This document shows, piece by piece, positions 24,499 to 32,631 of a DNA stretch of 64,000 nucleotides (within the stretch, counting starts at the first letter, position 1; each line of letters opens with the position of its first letter). The DNA lies in contig NZ_JACHMG010000001.1 of assembly GCF_014204865.1 (NCBI RefSeq), positions 7,528,501-7,592,500 of the forward strand, given 5' to 3'. A program made the position numbers and the translations under genes. Under the pieces are notes generated by a model. That model had not been told where the DNA came from. It worked only from the letters and a program-made list of their open reading frames with translations, and ran no database searches. The stretch is from Amycolatopsis jiangsuensis. GTDB taxonomy: Bacteria; Actinomycetota; Actinomycetes; Mycobacteriales; Pseudonocardiaceae.

Positions 24499-25473
24499 TC
24501 AGGGGGAAGGGGCGGGGCGGACGCCGTTTTCCGTTACTACTGCGGTGATCAGGCCGGCGGGGGTGACGTCGAAGGCCGGGTTGAACACCGGGGCGTTCGC
24601 GGGGGCCAGTGGGTGGCCGTGGAGTTCGGTGAGTTCCGCGGCGGAGCGCTCCTCGATCACGATGTCCGCGCCGGTGGTCGCAAAATCGTCCACAGTGGAC
24701 TCCGGGGCGACGACCACGAACGGGATCCGGTGGTGTGCGGCGGCCAGCGCCAGGCCGTAGGTGCCGATCTTGTTGGCGACGTCGCCGTTCGCGGCTATGC
24801 GGTCGGCGCCGGCGAGGACGCAGTCGACCAGGCCGCGGGCCATCGCGAACGCGGCGGCGCTGTCGGGTTGCACGCGGTAGGGGACGCCGGCCCGCGCCAG
24901 TTCCCAGGCGGTGAGCCGGGAACCTTGCAGCAGCGGGCGGGTTTCGTCGACCAGCACGGATTCCACGAGGTCCCGTTCGTGGAGATGCCACACGACGCCG
25001 AGCGCGGTTCCCCAGGCGACCGCGGCCAGGTGCCCGGCGTTGCAATGACTCAGCAAGCGCAGCGGACGCCGGGGGCACGAGCGCAGCACGACCTCCGCGG
25101 CGTGCCCGGACGCGGCGCGGTTCTTCCGTTCGTCCTCGTCGAGCATCGCGCGGCCCAGTGCCACTACGGCTGCCGGGCCGTCGCCGAGCTTGCCGAGTGC
25201 CCGGGTGACGCCCCAGCGCAGGTTGACCGCGGTCGGCCGGGCGGCGGCGATCCGCTCGGCCTCGCCGCGAACGTCCCCGCCGGCGAACGCGGCCAATGCG
25301 ACGCCGAGGGCCCCGGCGGCTCCCAGCGCGGGCGCGCCGCGCACGGCGAGCCGGCGGATCGCGTCGACCAGTTCGTCCACCGTCCGCAGCGTGCTCCTGC
25401 GGTACTCCCCGGGCAGCGCGACCTGGTCGATGATCACGACGGCGCCGTCCGCCCAGTCGATTGTCCGGTGCAT
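24499..25473 (-). CDS. mtnA: S-methyl-5-thioribose-1-phosphate isomerase
   Basis: 324 residues from the ATG giving MHRTIDW; the frame stays open further upstream but a GGGAGG site supports this start. The catalytic Cys144 in SHCNAGHLA and Asp224 in AGADRIAANGD stand 80 apart, as in characterised MtnA, and YRRSTLRTVDELVDAIRRL and VRGAPALG are the usual early blocks. It converts methylthioribose-1-phosphate to the ribulose form in methionine salvage. The other salvage genes are not here. It is divergent from a RidA-family gene by 44 bases. Related aIF-2B-like isomerases exist, but the retained catalytic pair supports MtnA. Confidence 0.88.
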   Translation of the reverse strand: MHRTIDWADGAVVIIDQVALPGEYRRSTLRTVDELVDAIRRLAVRGAPALGAAGALGVALAAFAGGDVRGEAERIAAARPTAVNLRWGVTRALGKLGDGPAAVVALGRAMLDEDERKNRAASGHAAEVVLRSCPRRPLRLLSHCNAGHLAAVAWGTALGVVWHLHERDLVESVLVDETRPLLQGSRLTAWELARAGVPYRVQPDSAAAFAMARGLVDCVLAGADRIAANGDVANKIGTYGLALAAAHHRIPFVVVAPESTVDDFATTGADIVIEERSAAELTELHGHPLAPANAPVFNPAFDVTPAGLITAVVTENGVRPAPSP

Positions 25474-25517
25474 GCATCCTCCCTGCGTCGATAGTCGCTC
25501 GCGTCCGCCTGGTACGG

Positions 25518-25931
25518 GTGCCACGATGCCGCCGTGATCATTCAACGGCAGAACCCGCCGGCCTGCACCCGACACCCGGCTACCACCACGTGACGACCGT
25601 GTCCGGCGGCACCACCGTGCACCTCGCCGGGCAATGCCCGCTCGGCGCGGACGCGGTGGTGGTACCCGGCGACGTTTTCGCGCAGGTGGACCAGGTCGTC
25701 GCCAACACCGCCGTGGCCCTCGCCGCCGCCGGCGCCGGTCCGGGCGACGTCGTGCGCACGGTGATCTACGTGGCGACGGCCGAGCGCACGACACTCTCCG
25801 CGGTCTGGGACCGGTTCACCGCCTCCGGGATCGGACCGGCGTTCAGCACGGCGAGCACCCTGGTGGGCGTGACCTGCCTGGGCTATCCGGGCCAGCTCGT
25901 GGAGTTGGATGTGACTGCTGTGGTTTCGTAG
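25518..25931 (+). CDS. RidA/YjgF-family enamine deaminase-like protein
   Basis: About 137 residues. The start is uncertain: GTG at 25518 is the nearest in-frame candidate and no good ribosome site is present. The body is typical of RidA, with HLAGQCPLG, VVPGDVFAQVDQVVANTAVALAAAGAGPGDVVRTVIYV, and the end LVELDVTAVVS. Family members hydrolyse reactive enamine/imine intermediates released by PLP enzymes. The conserved Arg seen before the last helix of canonical RidA is not clearly placed, so the catalytic role is not assured. The final codons are the first unit of a 45-base tandem array that runs on beyond the stop. Confidence 0.8.
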   Translation: MPRCRRDHSTAEPAGLHPTPGYHHVTTVSGGTTVHLAGQCPLGADAVVVPGDVFAQVDQVVANTAVALAAAGAGPGDVVRTVIYVATAERTTLSAVWDRFTASGIGPAFSTASTLVGVTCLGYPGQLVELDVTAVVS

Positions 25932-26202
25932 CTCGGTGCGTTCGTGGGGCTTACCGTGATCGCCGCCGTCTCATGGCTCGGTTGGTGCGTGGGGCTGGAC
26001 GTGGCTGCCGGGGTTTCGTGATCCGGTTGGTTCGCCGGAGTTGGATGTGACTGCTGTGGTTTTGTGACTCGGTCGGTTCGTGGGGCTGACCGTGATCGCC
26101 GCGGTCTCATGACTCGGTCGGTTCGCCGGAGTTGGACGTGGCTGGCCGGGGCCTCCTAATCCGGCCAGCTCGCCGGAGCTCGGCGTGACCGCCGCGCTTT
26201 CA
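25899..26202. repeat. 45-bp tandem array seeded by the 3' end of the RidA-family gene
   Basis: Units start at 25899, 25944, 25989, 26034, 26080, 26125 and 26172 with lengths 45, 45, 45, 46, 45, 47 and a partial last copy. Unit 1 is coding (V-E-L-D-V-T-A-V-V-S-stop plus 12 bases). Units 1 and 4 share an exact 26-base block (25901-25926 and 26037-26062). The last partial unit runs into the stop codon of the convergent LmbE-like gene at 26200-26202. Confidence 0.9.
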
Positions 26203-26994
26203 CAGCCCGGCCATCAGATCGCGTTCGGTGATTCCTGGGCCCTGCCCCGCGCGGATGAACCATTCGGTGCCGAAAGCCTGGCGGAAACCCTCCTCGGGCA
26301 TGGCGAGGAAGAACGACTCCTCGGCGATCTGGCTCGCGTGCGCGCGCATCGCGGCACGCTTCACCGGCAGGTACGCCGAGACGTCCACCGCCGCGGTGAT
26401 CTCCGCTTCCGGTTTGCCGACGGTTTGCCCGCCCTCGGCGTCCGGGATCTCCTCGCGCGGGATCAGCCCGGCTTCGGCGGCGGCAAGCATCCCGCGACGC
26501 ATCTGGTCGCGGTTGGTGGTCGCCTGGTAGACCCGCGCGGTGCCGGCCAGCTCGGTGGCCCGCATCCCGACGCGGTGGACCTGGATGTGGTCCGGGTGCC
26601 CGTAATTGCCGTAGTCGTCGTACACCGTGCACACCTCGGCGGACTCCTCGCGCAGGATGTCCGCCAGCCGCGCCGCCGCTTCCTCGACCGGCGCGGTCCA
26701 GAACGTGCCCGGGCCGTCGTTCGTGGCCTCGCCCATCATCCCGGAATCCCGGTAGCCCAGGAACTCCACCCGCGCCACGCCGAGCGCCTCGGCCGCCGCC
26801 TGCGTTTCCCGCACCCGGCGCTCCGACAGCTGTTCGCCCTCGGCGAGGAAGCCTTCCGGCACCTCGCCCAGCTCACCGCGCGTGGCCACCACGAGCACCA
26901 CCCGGTGCCCCTCGTCGGCCGCCTTGCGCATCACGCCGCCGGTGAGGATGCACTCGTCGTCCGGATGGGCGTGGAACGTCACCAATGTCGCCAT
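26200..26994 (-). CDS. LmbE/PIG-L-family N-acetylglucosaminyl deacetylase (Mca/MshB-like)
   Basis: 264 residues from the ATG at 26992-26994. The zinc site is AHPDDE near residue 9 and HPDH near the middle (GNYGHPDHIQVHRVG). The family includes MshB and mycothiol S-conjugate amidase of actinobacteria. Mca proteins are about 290 residues and contain longer inserts, so this is best called a family member and not assigned. It would remove an acetyl or amide group from a GlcN-linked small molecule in the cytoplasm. It lies 83 bases downstream of the ABC permease gene on the same strand and may be in that transcript. Confidence 0.85.
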   Translation of the reverse strand: MATLVTFHAHPDDECILTGGVMRKAADEGHRVVLVVATRGELGEVPEGFLAEGEQLSERRVRETQAAAEALGVARVEFLGYRDSGMMGEATNDGPGTFWTAPVEEAAARLADILREESAEVCTVYDDYGNYGHPDHIQVHRVGMRATELAGTARVYQATTNRDQMRRGMLAAAEAGLIPREEIPDAEGGQTVGKPEAEITAAVDVSAYLPVKRAAMRAHASQIAEESFFLAMPEEGFRQAFGTEWFIRAGQGPGITERDLMAGL

Positions 26995-27077
26995 GTCCGG
27001 AAACCTACCGGCGGCCACCGACAAAACCGGGTCGTGGGCCGATATCCGGTCCGAGTGACCCGGTGCGACCGGCCCGC

Positions 27078-28664
27078 TCACCTCTCCTTGCCGACCGTCG
27101 CCAGGAGTTCGGGCCCGTGGGTGGCAAGGCGGCGCTGGGCGATCGCACCCCACCACCAGGCCAGCGCGAGCCCGGTGGCGATGCCGGCCGGCACGCCGAG
27201 CCACTGCAGGAACGGCAGATCCGCCAGCTGGCCCGCGACGCACAGCGCGAGTACCGGCAGCGCACCGACGATCAACAGCACCATCGCGGCGAACATCAGC
27301 AGCACCCGCGTACAGCCGGGCCGACCGCCCGAGGACCACGGGCTTCCGCCGCGCCGCTGGTCGGGCAGCGGAAACGCGAGGAACACCGACTGCAGCATCA
27401 GCATGCCGGCCCCGGCGCCCAGCAGCGCCGGCAGGAGGCCGAACAGCCACGGATACGCCCCGGCGTGCCCCAGCGCGCCGGGCAGCACCGCGGTGAGCAC
27501 GAGCGCGAGCGGTGCGACGAGCACCAGCCAGGCGAGCTGCCGCCCGCGTACGTCGGCGCGCTCGGCACCGGGCACCACGAGCGTGTGCCACAGCGCGCTG
27601 CCGTCCATTCCGTACAGATTCCCGGCCTGCAGACAGGCGAAGAAGACCATCGCCACGCCGAAATAGGGCAGGAGGAACGATTTTCCGCCGGACAGCGTGG
27701 GTGCGATGGTGATCACCACCCCGATCAGCACTGTGGACAGCAGCGCGACCCGCCGCCGCGCGTCCCGCCACCAGGTGTGGAGTTCCTTGCGTGCCACGGC
27801 ACCCACCGGCGTCGGCGGCAGCAGGCCACGCCGGACGCGCGCGCCTTCGGACTTCACCCGGGTGCGCGAAGCGCCTCGGAACGACGGCGTGGTCACCTGC
27901 CGGGTGAGCAGCGCGCCCCATGCGGCCACCAGCACCACCAGCACGGCGGCCATCGCCGCGAACAGCCCGCCGACCGTGCCCCACGAACCGTCGCCGGCCG
28001 CGCGCACGGCGACCGTGCCCCAGCCCGACGGCAGTACGTGCATGACGTTCACGAATCCGGGCAGCTGTCCGCTCACGATGGCCGGGCCCACGCTGTTGAT
28101 CGCGTAGTTCACCAGCACGCCGGACAATCCGGTGAGCGCCACCAGGATGATGCCCAGCTCCTTGCCCTTGCGCGAGGTGAGCAGCGCGCCGAGCGCGGCG
28201 ATCACCACCCGGTAGAGCAGCACCACGAAAGCCAGCTGCAGCACTGTGAACACCAGCCCGACGAGCGCCGCGCCGATGCCCAGCCGGAGCCCGTAGACGA
28301 ACAGCCCGGCGAACGCGAGCAGGCTCGCCAGCGCGGCGACCCCGACGAAACTCGCCACCAGCAACCCGGTCGCGAGCCGGCGGCGCCGGATCGGCAGCAA
28401 GGCGAAATGCTCCGGGCGCAGGGTGTCGTCGCCACCGCCGGTGGCGATCGGCGCCAGGATCCAGCCGGCCGCCCACACCGCGTACACCGTGGTGAGCAGG
28501 TCCACGGTGATCCGTGCCTGCGCCACCGGGAACACCGCGATGCCGATCGTGAACGCCGCGCCGAGCAGGCCGAACAGCCCGCCGACGACCATGCCCGCGA
28601 TCTGGCGCCCGCGCAGGGAATTCCGCAGTACGCGAAGTTTCAATCGGACGAGGACGCCAACCAC
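27078..28664 (-). CDS. ABC exporter permease (large multi-span)
   Basis: 528 residues from the GTG at 28662-28664, which overlaps the ATPase gene by 25 bases. About 12 hydrophobic segments are visible, for example VVGGLFGLLGAAFTIGIAV and LALVLTAVLPGALG. Polar loops contain RPEHFALLPIRRRRL and ARKELHTWWRD, features of the large ABC-2-like permeases of actinobacteria. It should form the membrane half of an exporter with the ATPase encoded upstream. Substrate unknown. The long overlap indicates tight translational coupling. A start further upstream would run antisense-like through the ATPase frame and is rejected. Confidence 0.85.
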   Translation of the reverse strand: MVGVLVRLKLRVLRNSLRGRQIAGMVVGGLFGLLGAAFTIGIAVFPVAQARITVDLLTTVYAVWAAGWILAPIATGGGDDTLRPEHFALLPIRRRRLATGLLVASFVGVAALASLLAFAGLFVYGLRLGIGAALVGLVFTVLQLAFVVLLYRVVIAALGALLTSRKGKELGIILVALTGLSGVLVNYAINSVGPAIVSGQLPGFVNVMHVLPSGWGTVAVRAAGDGSWGTVGGLFAAMAAVLVVLVAAWGALLTRQVTTPSFRGASRTRVKSEGARVRRGLLPPTPVGAVARKELHTWWRDARRRVALLSTVLIGVVITIAPTLSGGKSFLLPYFGVAMVFFACLQAGNLYGMDGSALWHTLVVPGAERADVRGRQLAWLVLVAPLALVLTAVLPGALGHAGAYPWLFGLLPALLGAGAGMLMLQSVFLAFPLPDQRRGGSPWSSGGRPGCTRVLLMFAAMVLLIVGALPVLALCVAGQLADLPFLQWLGVPAGIATGLALAWWWGAIAQRRLATHGPELLATVGKER

Positions 28665-29410
28665 GACAGCCCCTCCGCTCCGCCGGTGCGCCCGCCCACG
28701 ATGTGCACGAACGCCTCCTCCAGGCTGCCCTCGCCGCGCACGTCGGCCACCGCGCCCGCAGCGACGACCCGGCCGTGCGTGATCACCGCGACGTGGCTGC
28801 ACAGCTGCTCGACCAGCGCCATCACGTGACTCGACAGCACGACCGCGCCGCCGGAGCCGACGAACCGCTGCAGGATCGTGCGGATGGTCGAGGCGGACAC
28901 CGGGTCGACCGCCTCGAACGGCTCGTCGAGCACCAGCAGCCGGGGCCCGTGCAGCAGGGCCATCGCCAGCCCGATCTTCTTGCGCATGCCCGCGGAGTAG
29001 TCGATCACCAACGTGCTCTCGGCACCGGTCAGCTCCAGCACACCGAGCAGCTCCTGGGTCCGCTCGGCGACCGTGTCCGCCGGCATCCCGCGCAGCTGCC
29101 CCATGTAGGTGAGCAGTTCCCGGCCGGTCAGCCGCTCCGGAATGGACAGTCCGTCGGGCAGCACGCCGACCAGGCTCTTCGCCCGTTCCGGCTCGTGCCA
29201 CACGTCGACGCCGAACACCCGCGCCTGCCCGGCGTCCGGCCGCAGCAGGCCGACCGCCATGGACAGCGAGGTCGTCTTGCCGGCACCGTTGGGCCCGACC
29301 AGGCCGAAGAACGACCCGCGCGGCACCTCCAGCGCGACGTTGTCCACCGCGACGGTGGTCCCGAACCGTTTCGTGAGCCCGTACAGCCCCATTGCCGCGT
29401 CGTCGGCCAC
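28640..29410 (-). CDS. ABC transporter ATP-binding protein
   Basis: 256 residues. Walker A is GPNGAGKTT (about residue 39), the signature is YSAGMRKKIGLAMAL (a variant of LSGGQ), Walker B is LLVLDEPFEAVDP and the H-loop is SSHVMALVEQL. It energises the permease encoded immediately downstream and overlapping its end. The signature Ser-Ala-Gly in place of Ser-Gly-Gly is common in CcmA/ABC-2-type exporters. The pair has no substrate-binding protein, so it is an exporter or a membrane-organising transporter. Confidence 0.93.
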   Translation of the reverse strand: MADDAAMGLYGLTKRFGTTVAVDNVALEVPRGSFFGLVGPNGAGKTTSLSMAVGLLRPDAGQARVFGVDVWHEPERAKSLVGVLPDGLSIPERLTGRELLTYMGQLRGMPADTVAERTQELLGVLELTGAESTLVIDYSAGMRKKIGLAMALLHGPRLLVLDEPFEAVDPVSASTIRTILQRFVGSGGAVVLSSHVMALVEQLCSHVAVITHGRVVAAGAVADVRGEGSLEEAFVHIVGGRTGGAEGLSWLASSSD

Positions 29411-29469
29411 CAGTTCCCCCTTACGAGATCTGCGCCGACCTTACGCAAGGGGTCCGACAATGTCTGCGA

Positions 29470-30033
29470 TCAGGCCCGATCGAACAGCTCGGGAGGGGTG
29501 GTTCCGGTCAGCCTCGGGTCCGGCGAGCCGCTCATCGCGAGCAGTCCGCGCACCGATCGGACCAGCTTCGGCCAGTTCCGCGGATCACGCGGGGACAGCC
29601 CGCCGACCAGCTGCCGCAGCATGCTCAGGGTGTCGAAGTAGACCCGTTCGCACACGAGGTTCTCGTGCTCGTCGAACAGGAAGTACGCGGTCATCCGGAC
29701 CCGGAAGCGGCGCCCGGTCGGCGGGATCTTCCCGAGCGGGCCGAGATGCGTGCCCAGCAGCCAGAACTCCACGACGACCGCGTCCGCGCTGTGCCGCAGC
29801 GCGATGATCTCGTGGTCCTGGTCGGGAAAGGCGGTGCGCGTCTCGTCGTAGTACCCGCGCACCGCGGTGTTCCCGTCGTGCACGGTCATGGTGGGCACGA
29901 TCTCGTAGTGCGGATGCGGGAAGGTGGCCAGCACGTCGTCCCAGTCCTGGCGGACCTCGTCGTGGAAGTGGTCGAGCACGAGCTTCTGCCGGGCGCGCAG
30001 CACCTCGGCGTCCGGGATGGCGAACGGGTCCAC
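29470..30033 (-). CDS. SnoaL-like / NTF2-fold protein
   Basis: 187 residues. The sequence pattern LVLDHFHDEVRQDWDDVLATFPHPHYEI, then YYDETRTAFPDQDHEIIALRHSADAVVVEFWLLGTHLGP and GRRFRVRMTAYFLFDEHENLVCERVYFD in overlapping pieces, fits the SnoaL/ester-cyclase NTF2 fold with a His- and Asp-lined pocket. Such proteins act as small cyclases, hydrolases or ligand binders. No specific reaction can be given. It is divergent from a TetR regulator with a 75-base gap and is its most likely target. Confidence 0.72.
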   Translation of the reverse strand: MDPFAIPDAEVLRARQKLVLDHFHDEVRQDWDDVLATFPHPHYEIVPTMTVHDGNTAVRGYYDETRTAFPDQDHEIIALRHSADAVVVEFWLLGTHLGPLGKIPPTGRRFRVRMTAYFLFDEHENLVCERVYFDTLSMLRQLVGGLSPRDPRNWPKLVRSVRGLLAMSGSPDPRLTGTTPPELFDRA

Positions 30034-30077
30034 GGGGGCTCCTGTAGCGGTTAGGGTGGATGCACGGGCAATTTAAT

Positions 30078-30088
30078 CCACAGTGTGG
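30078..30088. promoter_or_regulatory. Candidate operator between SnoaL-like and TetR genes
   Basis: CCACAGTGTGG is a 5-1-5 palindrome, and GTGGAT (about 30055) with ATCCAC (about 30075) forms a wider inverted repeat around an AT-rich core ATTTAAT. Both sit midway between the divergent starts. Short, so only a candidate. Confidence 0.4.
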
Positions 30089-30108
30089 GTTTTGAGCAAG
30101 GTGGTGCG

Positions 30109-30759
30109 ATGGCGGAACGGGGCAGACCACGCAAGGGAGCCGCCCGGCTTTCCCGGGAGGCGATCCGGGCGGCCGCGCTGACGGTGACCGAGGACGAGGG
30201 CGTGGCGGCGGTCGGCATGCGGTCGGTGGCCCGCCGGCTCGGCGTCGACGCGAAAAGCCTCTACCACCACGTCGAGGGCAAGGACGGTCTGCTCGACGCG
30301 GTCGCCGAGCACGTACTCGCGGGGATCGGGCTGCCCGAGCCGGTCGGCGTCCTCGAGGACGATCTGCGGGCGTTCGCCTGGGCGTTCCGGCGGGCCGCGC
30401 TCGCCCATCCGCAGGCGGCCACGCTCGTGCTCACCCGGCAGCTGCCGTCCGCGGTGGCGCTGGCCCCGGTCGAAGCGGTCCTTTCGGTGCTGCGCAAGGC
30501 AGGCGCCGCCCCGGAGGAGGCAGTGCACCTGCTGCGCTCCCTGCTGGCGATGGTGATCGGCTCGCTCCTGCGCGAGGCGGGTGCCGGCCCGGCGTTCGGG
30601 GTCACCGACGCCGAAGCCATCGCCCGCCGCGAGGAGGAGCTGACCGGCGCCGGGCTGGCGGAGACCGCACCGTTTCTCGCGCGCTGCGACCACGAGGCGG
30701 AGTTCGCCTTCGCGGTGGACTTCGCCACCGAAGCGGTGGCGGCCCGGCTGCGCCGGTGA
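30109..30759 (+). CDS. TetR-family regulator (TetR_C type)
   Basis: 216 residues from the ATG giving MAERGRPRKG; an ATG eight codons earlier has a poorer context. The helix-turn-helix runs SREAIRAAALTVTEDEG and ARRLGVDAKSLYHHVEGKDGLLDAV, the form seen in the tetracycline-repressor-like branch. The C-terminal domain contains several Leu/Ala-rich helices. It is divergent from a SnoaL-like gene, which it probably represses in the absence of a ligand. It converges on the VanW gene with seven bases between stops. Confidence 0.88.
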   Translation: MAERGRPRKGAARLSREAIRAAALTVTEDEGVAAVGMRSVARRLGVDAKSLYHHVEGKDGLLDAVAEHVLAGIGLPEPVGVLEDDLRAFAWAFRRAALAHPQAATLVLTRQLPSAVALAPVEAVLSVLRKAGAAPEEAVHLLRSLLAMVIGSLLREAGAGPAFGVTDAEAIARREEELTGAGLAETAPFLARCDHEAEFAFAVDFATEAVAARLRR

Positions 30760-30766
30760 CGCCGGA

Positions 30767-32542
30767 TCAGCCGCCGCAGGTGATCTTCGGCTGCGGGTTG
30801 TAGTGCACGTTGCGCTTGTGCCGGGAGACTTCCCGTCCGGTCGCGGCGTCGCGGAGGACCCGGGTGTCGCTCGTGGTGAAACCTTCCGCACCGGCGGAGG
30901 CGTGGCAGTTCTCCGCGGGCCCCGGTTTGGTCGGCGGCGGCGTCTGGTTGGTGCGCGGGCCGGGCACGGACTCCACGGTATAGCGCTTGGTGCCCCACAG
31001 CTTCACGGTGATCGACGACGACGTCCACACCGTCTGGATCGCGATGCCGGTGTCCGAATCGTTGGTGAACTTCAGATCGATCACGCTGGAACCGTTGGGG
31101 TTCTGGAACACGGTGGCCTCGCGCGCGGCCGGGTACCGGCTGATGTAGTAGCTGTGTTCCTTGTGCCCGGCGTCTTTCATCCCGGCGAAGTAGGACGCGT
31201 TGTACAGCGTCGTCGCGAACTGCGAGATACCGCCGCCGACCTCGCGTGCCGGGGCGCCGTTCTCGATCACGCCCGCCTCCACGTATCCCTGGGGCTTACC
31301 GCGCGGACCGGTGAATCCGTTGAGGCTGAACGTTTCCCCGGGTTTGACGATGGCGCCGTTCACCTTCTCGGCCACCACGCGGATGTTGACGCCGGAGTCG
31401 GCGGCGAACCCGCGCGTGCTGAATTCGCCGACCACTTCTTTCACCCCGAGTTTGTTCGCCTGCTCGGTGGTGACCTTCGCGGGCGTCTTCTTGTACACCG
31501 CCTTCAGTTCGCGGTCGCCGGTCTGCTTCAGGGTGTCGACCAACGGGGTGAAGCTCTTCTCCCAGTCCACCGCGCTGCCGTCCGCCGAGGGCTCGACCAC
31601 CGGTTTGCCGCCGGAGAACTCGATGCTCGCGTCGCGGCCCTCCTTCTCGGTGGACTCGAGTTGCGGGGCCAGGACTTCGGTGAGCTTCTTGGTGTCGGGC
31701 TTCGGGGTGAGGCCGCCGCCGTCGGCAGGGACGAACGTGAGCGCCGCGGCGATGTCCGCGGGCCGCAAGGTCGCGTCCGCACCCTCGCCCTTGACCCGCA
31801 CCGGACCGGACACCGCGGGCCGGGCGAAGTCCTCCAGCGCCGCTCGGACCCCGGCGGTGGTGGTGGACACCGGCGCGGGCACCACCGGCAGCGACAGCTC
31901 CCGGCCTTCGGCCCAGCGGGTCAGCAATGCCTGCCGGGCGGCGGGAACGTCGAGCTTCTGCCCCGGGCGGGGTTCCACCGCGACCGGGGTGGCGCCGTCG
32001 AACCGGACGGTGCCCTCGACCGGATCGCGGTCGACGCGGCCGCGCAGATCGTCCAGCGCGGCGTCGAGCTTGTCGTCCTCGGCGAGGGAGACGACCCCGA
32101 CGTCCCGGCTGCCGAAGAACGAGGCGAGCCGGGTGAACGGGTTCAGCGGCTGGTCGCCCGCCTGGTCCAGGGTGCCGCTCCAGTCCAGCCGCAGTCCGGC
32201 CTCGGCCGGGGTCAGGGTGGCGCGGGCTTCGCCCGCGGTGACCCTCAGCGGCTGGGCGAGCCGCGGTTCGAGCGTGCCGCGCAGCTCCCGTTCGGCGACC
32301 GGCCGCTCCAGCCCGCCGACGTCCACCCCGGCCACGACGACGCCGCGGGGCACCTGGCCCTGGCTCGTGAGCAGGTCGATCAGGTAGGCCACGACCAGCA
32401 GCGCGAGTACTCCGCCGGAGATCCAGCCCGCCCGCCGCAGCCCGCGCCGCGGCGCCGGCCGCTGCGGTTCGTCCGGAGCCACGACCGGCAGGATGTCGGT
32501 CTGCTCACCGTGGGAATCCGGCCAGCGTGGTTCGTGCGCCAC
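30767..32542 (-). CDS. VanW-family protein, membrane-anchored
   Basis: 591 residues from the GTG at 32540-32542 behind AAAGAGG. A cytoplasmic tail of about 38 residues is followed by one membrane span (39-58, ISGGVLALLVVAYLIDLL), so the rest is outside the cell. Two PG_binding_4 (YoaR-like) repeats cover about 60-370. The VanW domain then shows GEFSTRGF, VKPGETFSLN, GPRGKPQGYVEAGVI and GGGISQFATTLYNAS. The C-terminus holds a G5-like strand region, two Cys and a Pro-rich linker. The family is linked with vancomycin clusters and cell-wall binding, but its reaction is not known. Confidence 0.88.
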   Translation of the reverse strand: MAHEPRWPDSHGEQTDILPVVAPDEPQRPAPRRGLRRAGWISGGVLALLVVAYLIDLLTSQGQVPRGVVVAGVDVGGLERPVAERELRGTLEPRLAQPLRVTAGEARATLTPAEAGLRLDWSGTLDQAGDQPLNPFTRLASFFGSRDVGVVSLAEDDKLDAALDDLRGRVDRDPVEGTVRFDGATPVAVEPRPGQKLDVPAARQALLTRWAEGRELSLPVVPAPVSTTTAGVRAALEDFARPAVSGPVRVKGEGADATLRPADIAAALTFVPADGGGLTPKPDTKKLTEVLAPQLESTEKEGRDASIEFSGGKPVVEPSADGSAVDWEKSFTPLVDTLKQTGDRELKAVYKKTPAKVTTEQANKLGVKEVVGEFSTRGFAADSGVNIRVVAEKVNGAIVKPGETFSLNGFTGPRGKPQGYVEAGVIENGAPAREVGGGISQFATTLYNASYFAGMKDAGHKEHSYYISRYPAAREATVFQNPNGSSVIDLKFTNDSDTGIAIQTVWTSSSITVKLWGTKRYTVESVPGPRTNQTPPPTKPGPAENCHASAGAEGFTTSDTRVLRDAATGREVSRHKRNVHYNPQPKITCGG

Positions 32543-32631
32543 CTTCGTTGCCTCTTTCGTTCGCCGCCTCGCGTGGCACAGCGTACGGGGAGCCGGACAT
32601 GCCGGACTAGCGCCCCCAAACCGGTCAGGCC

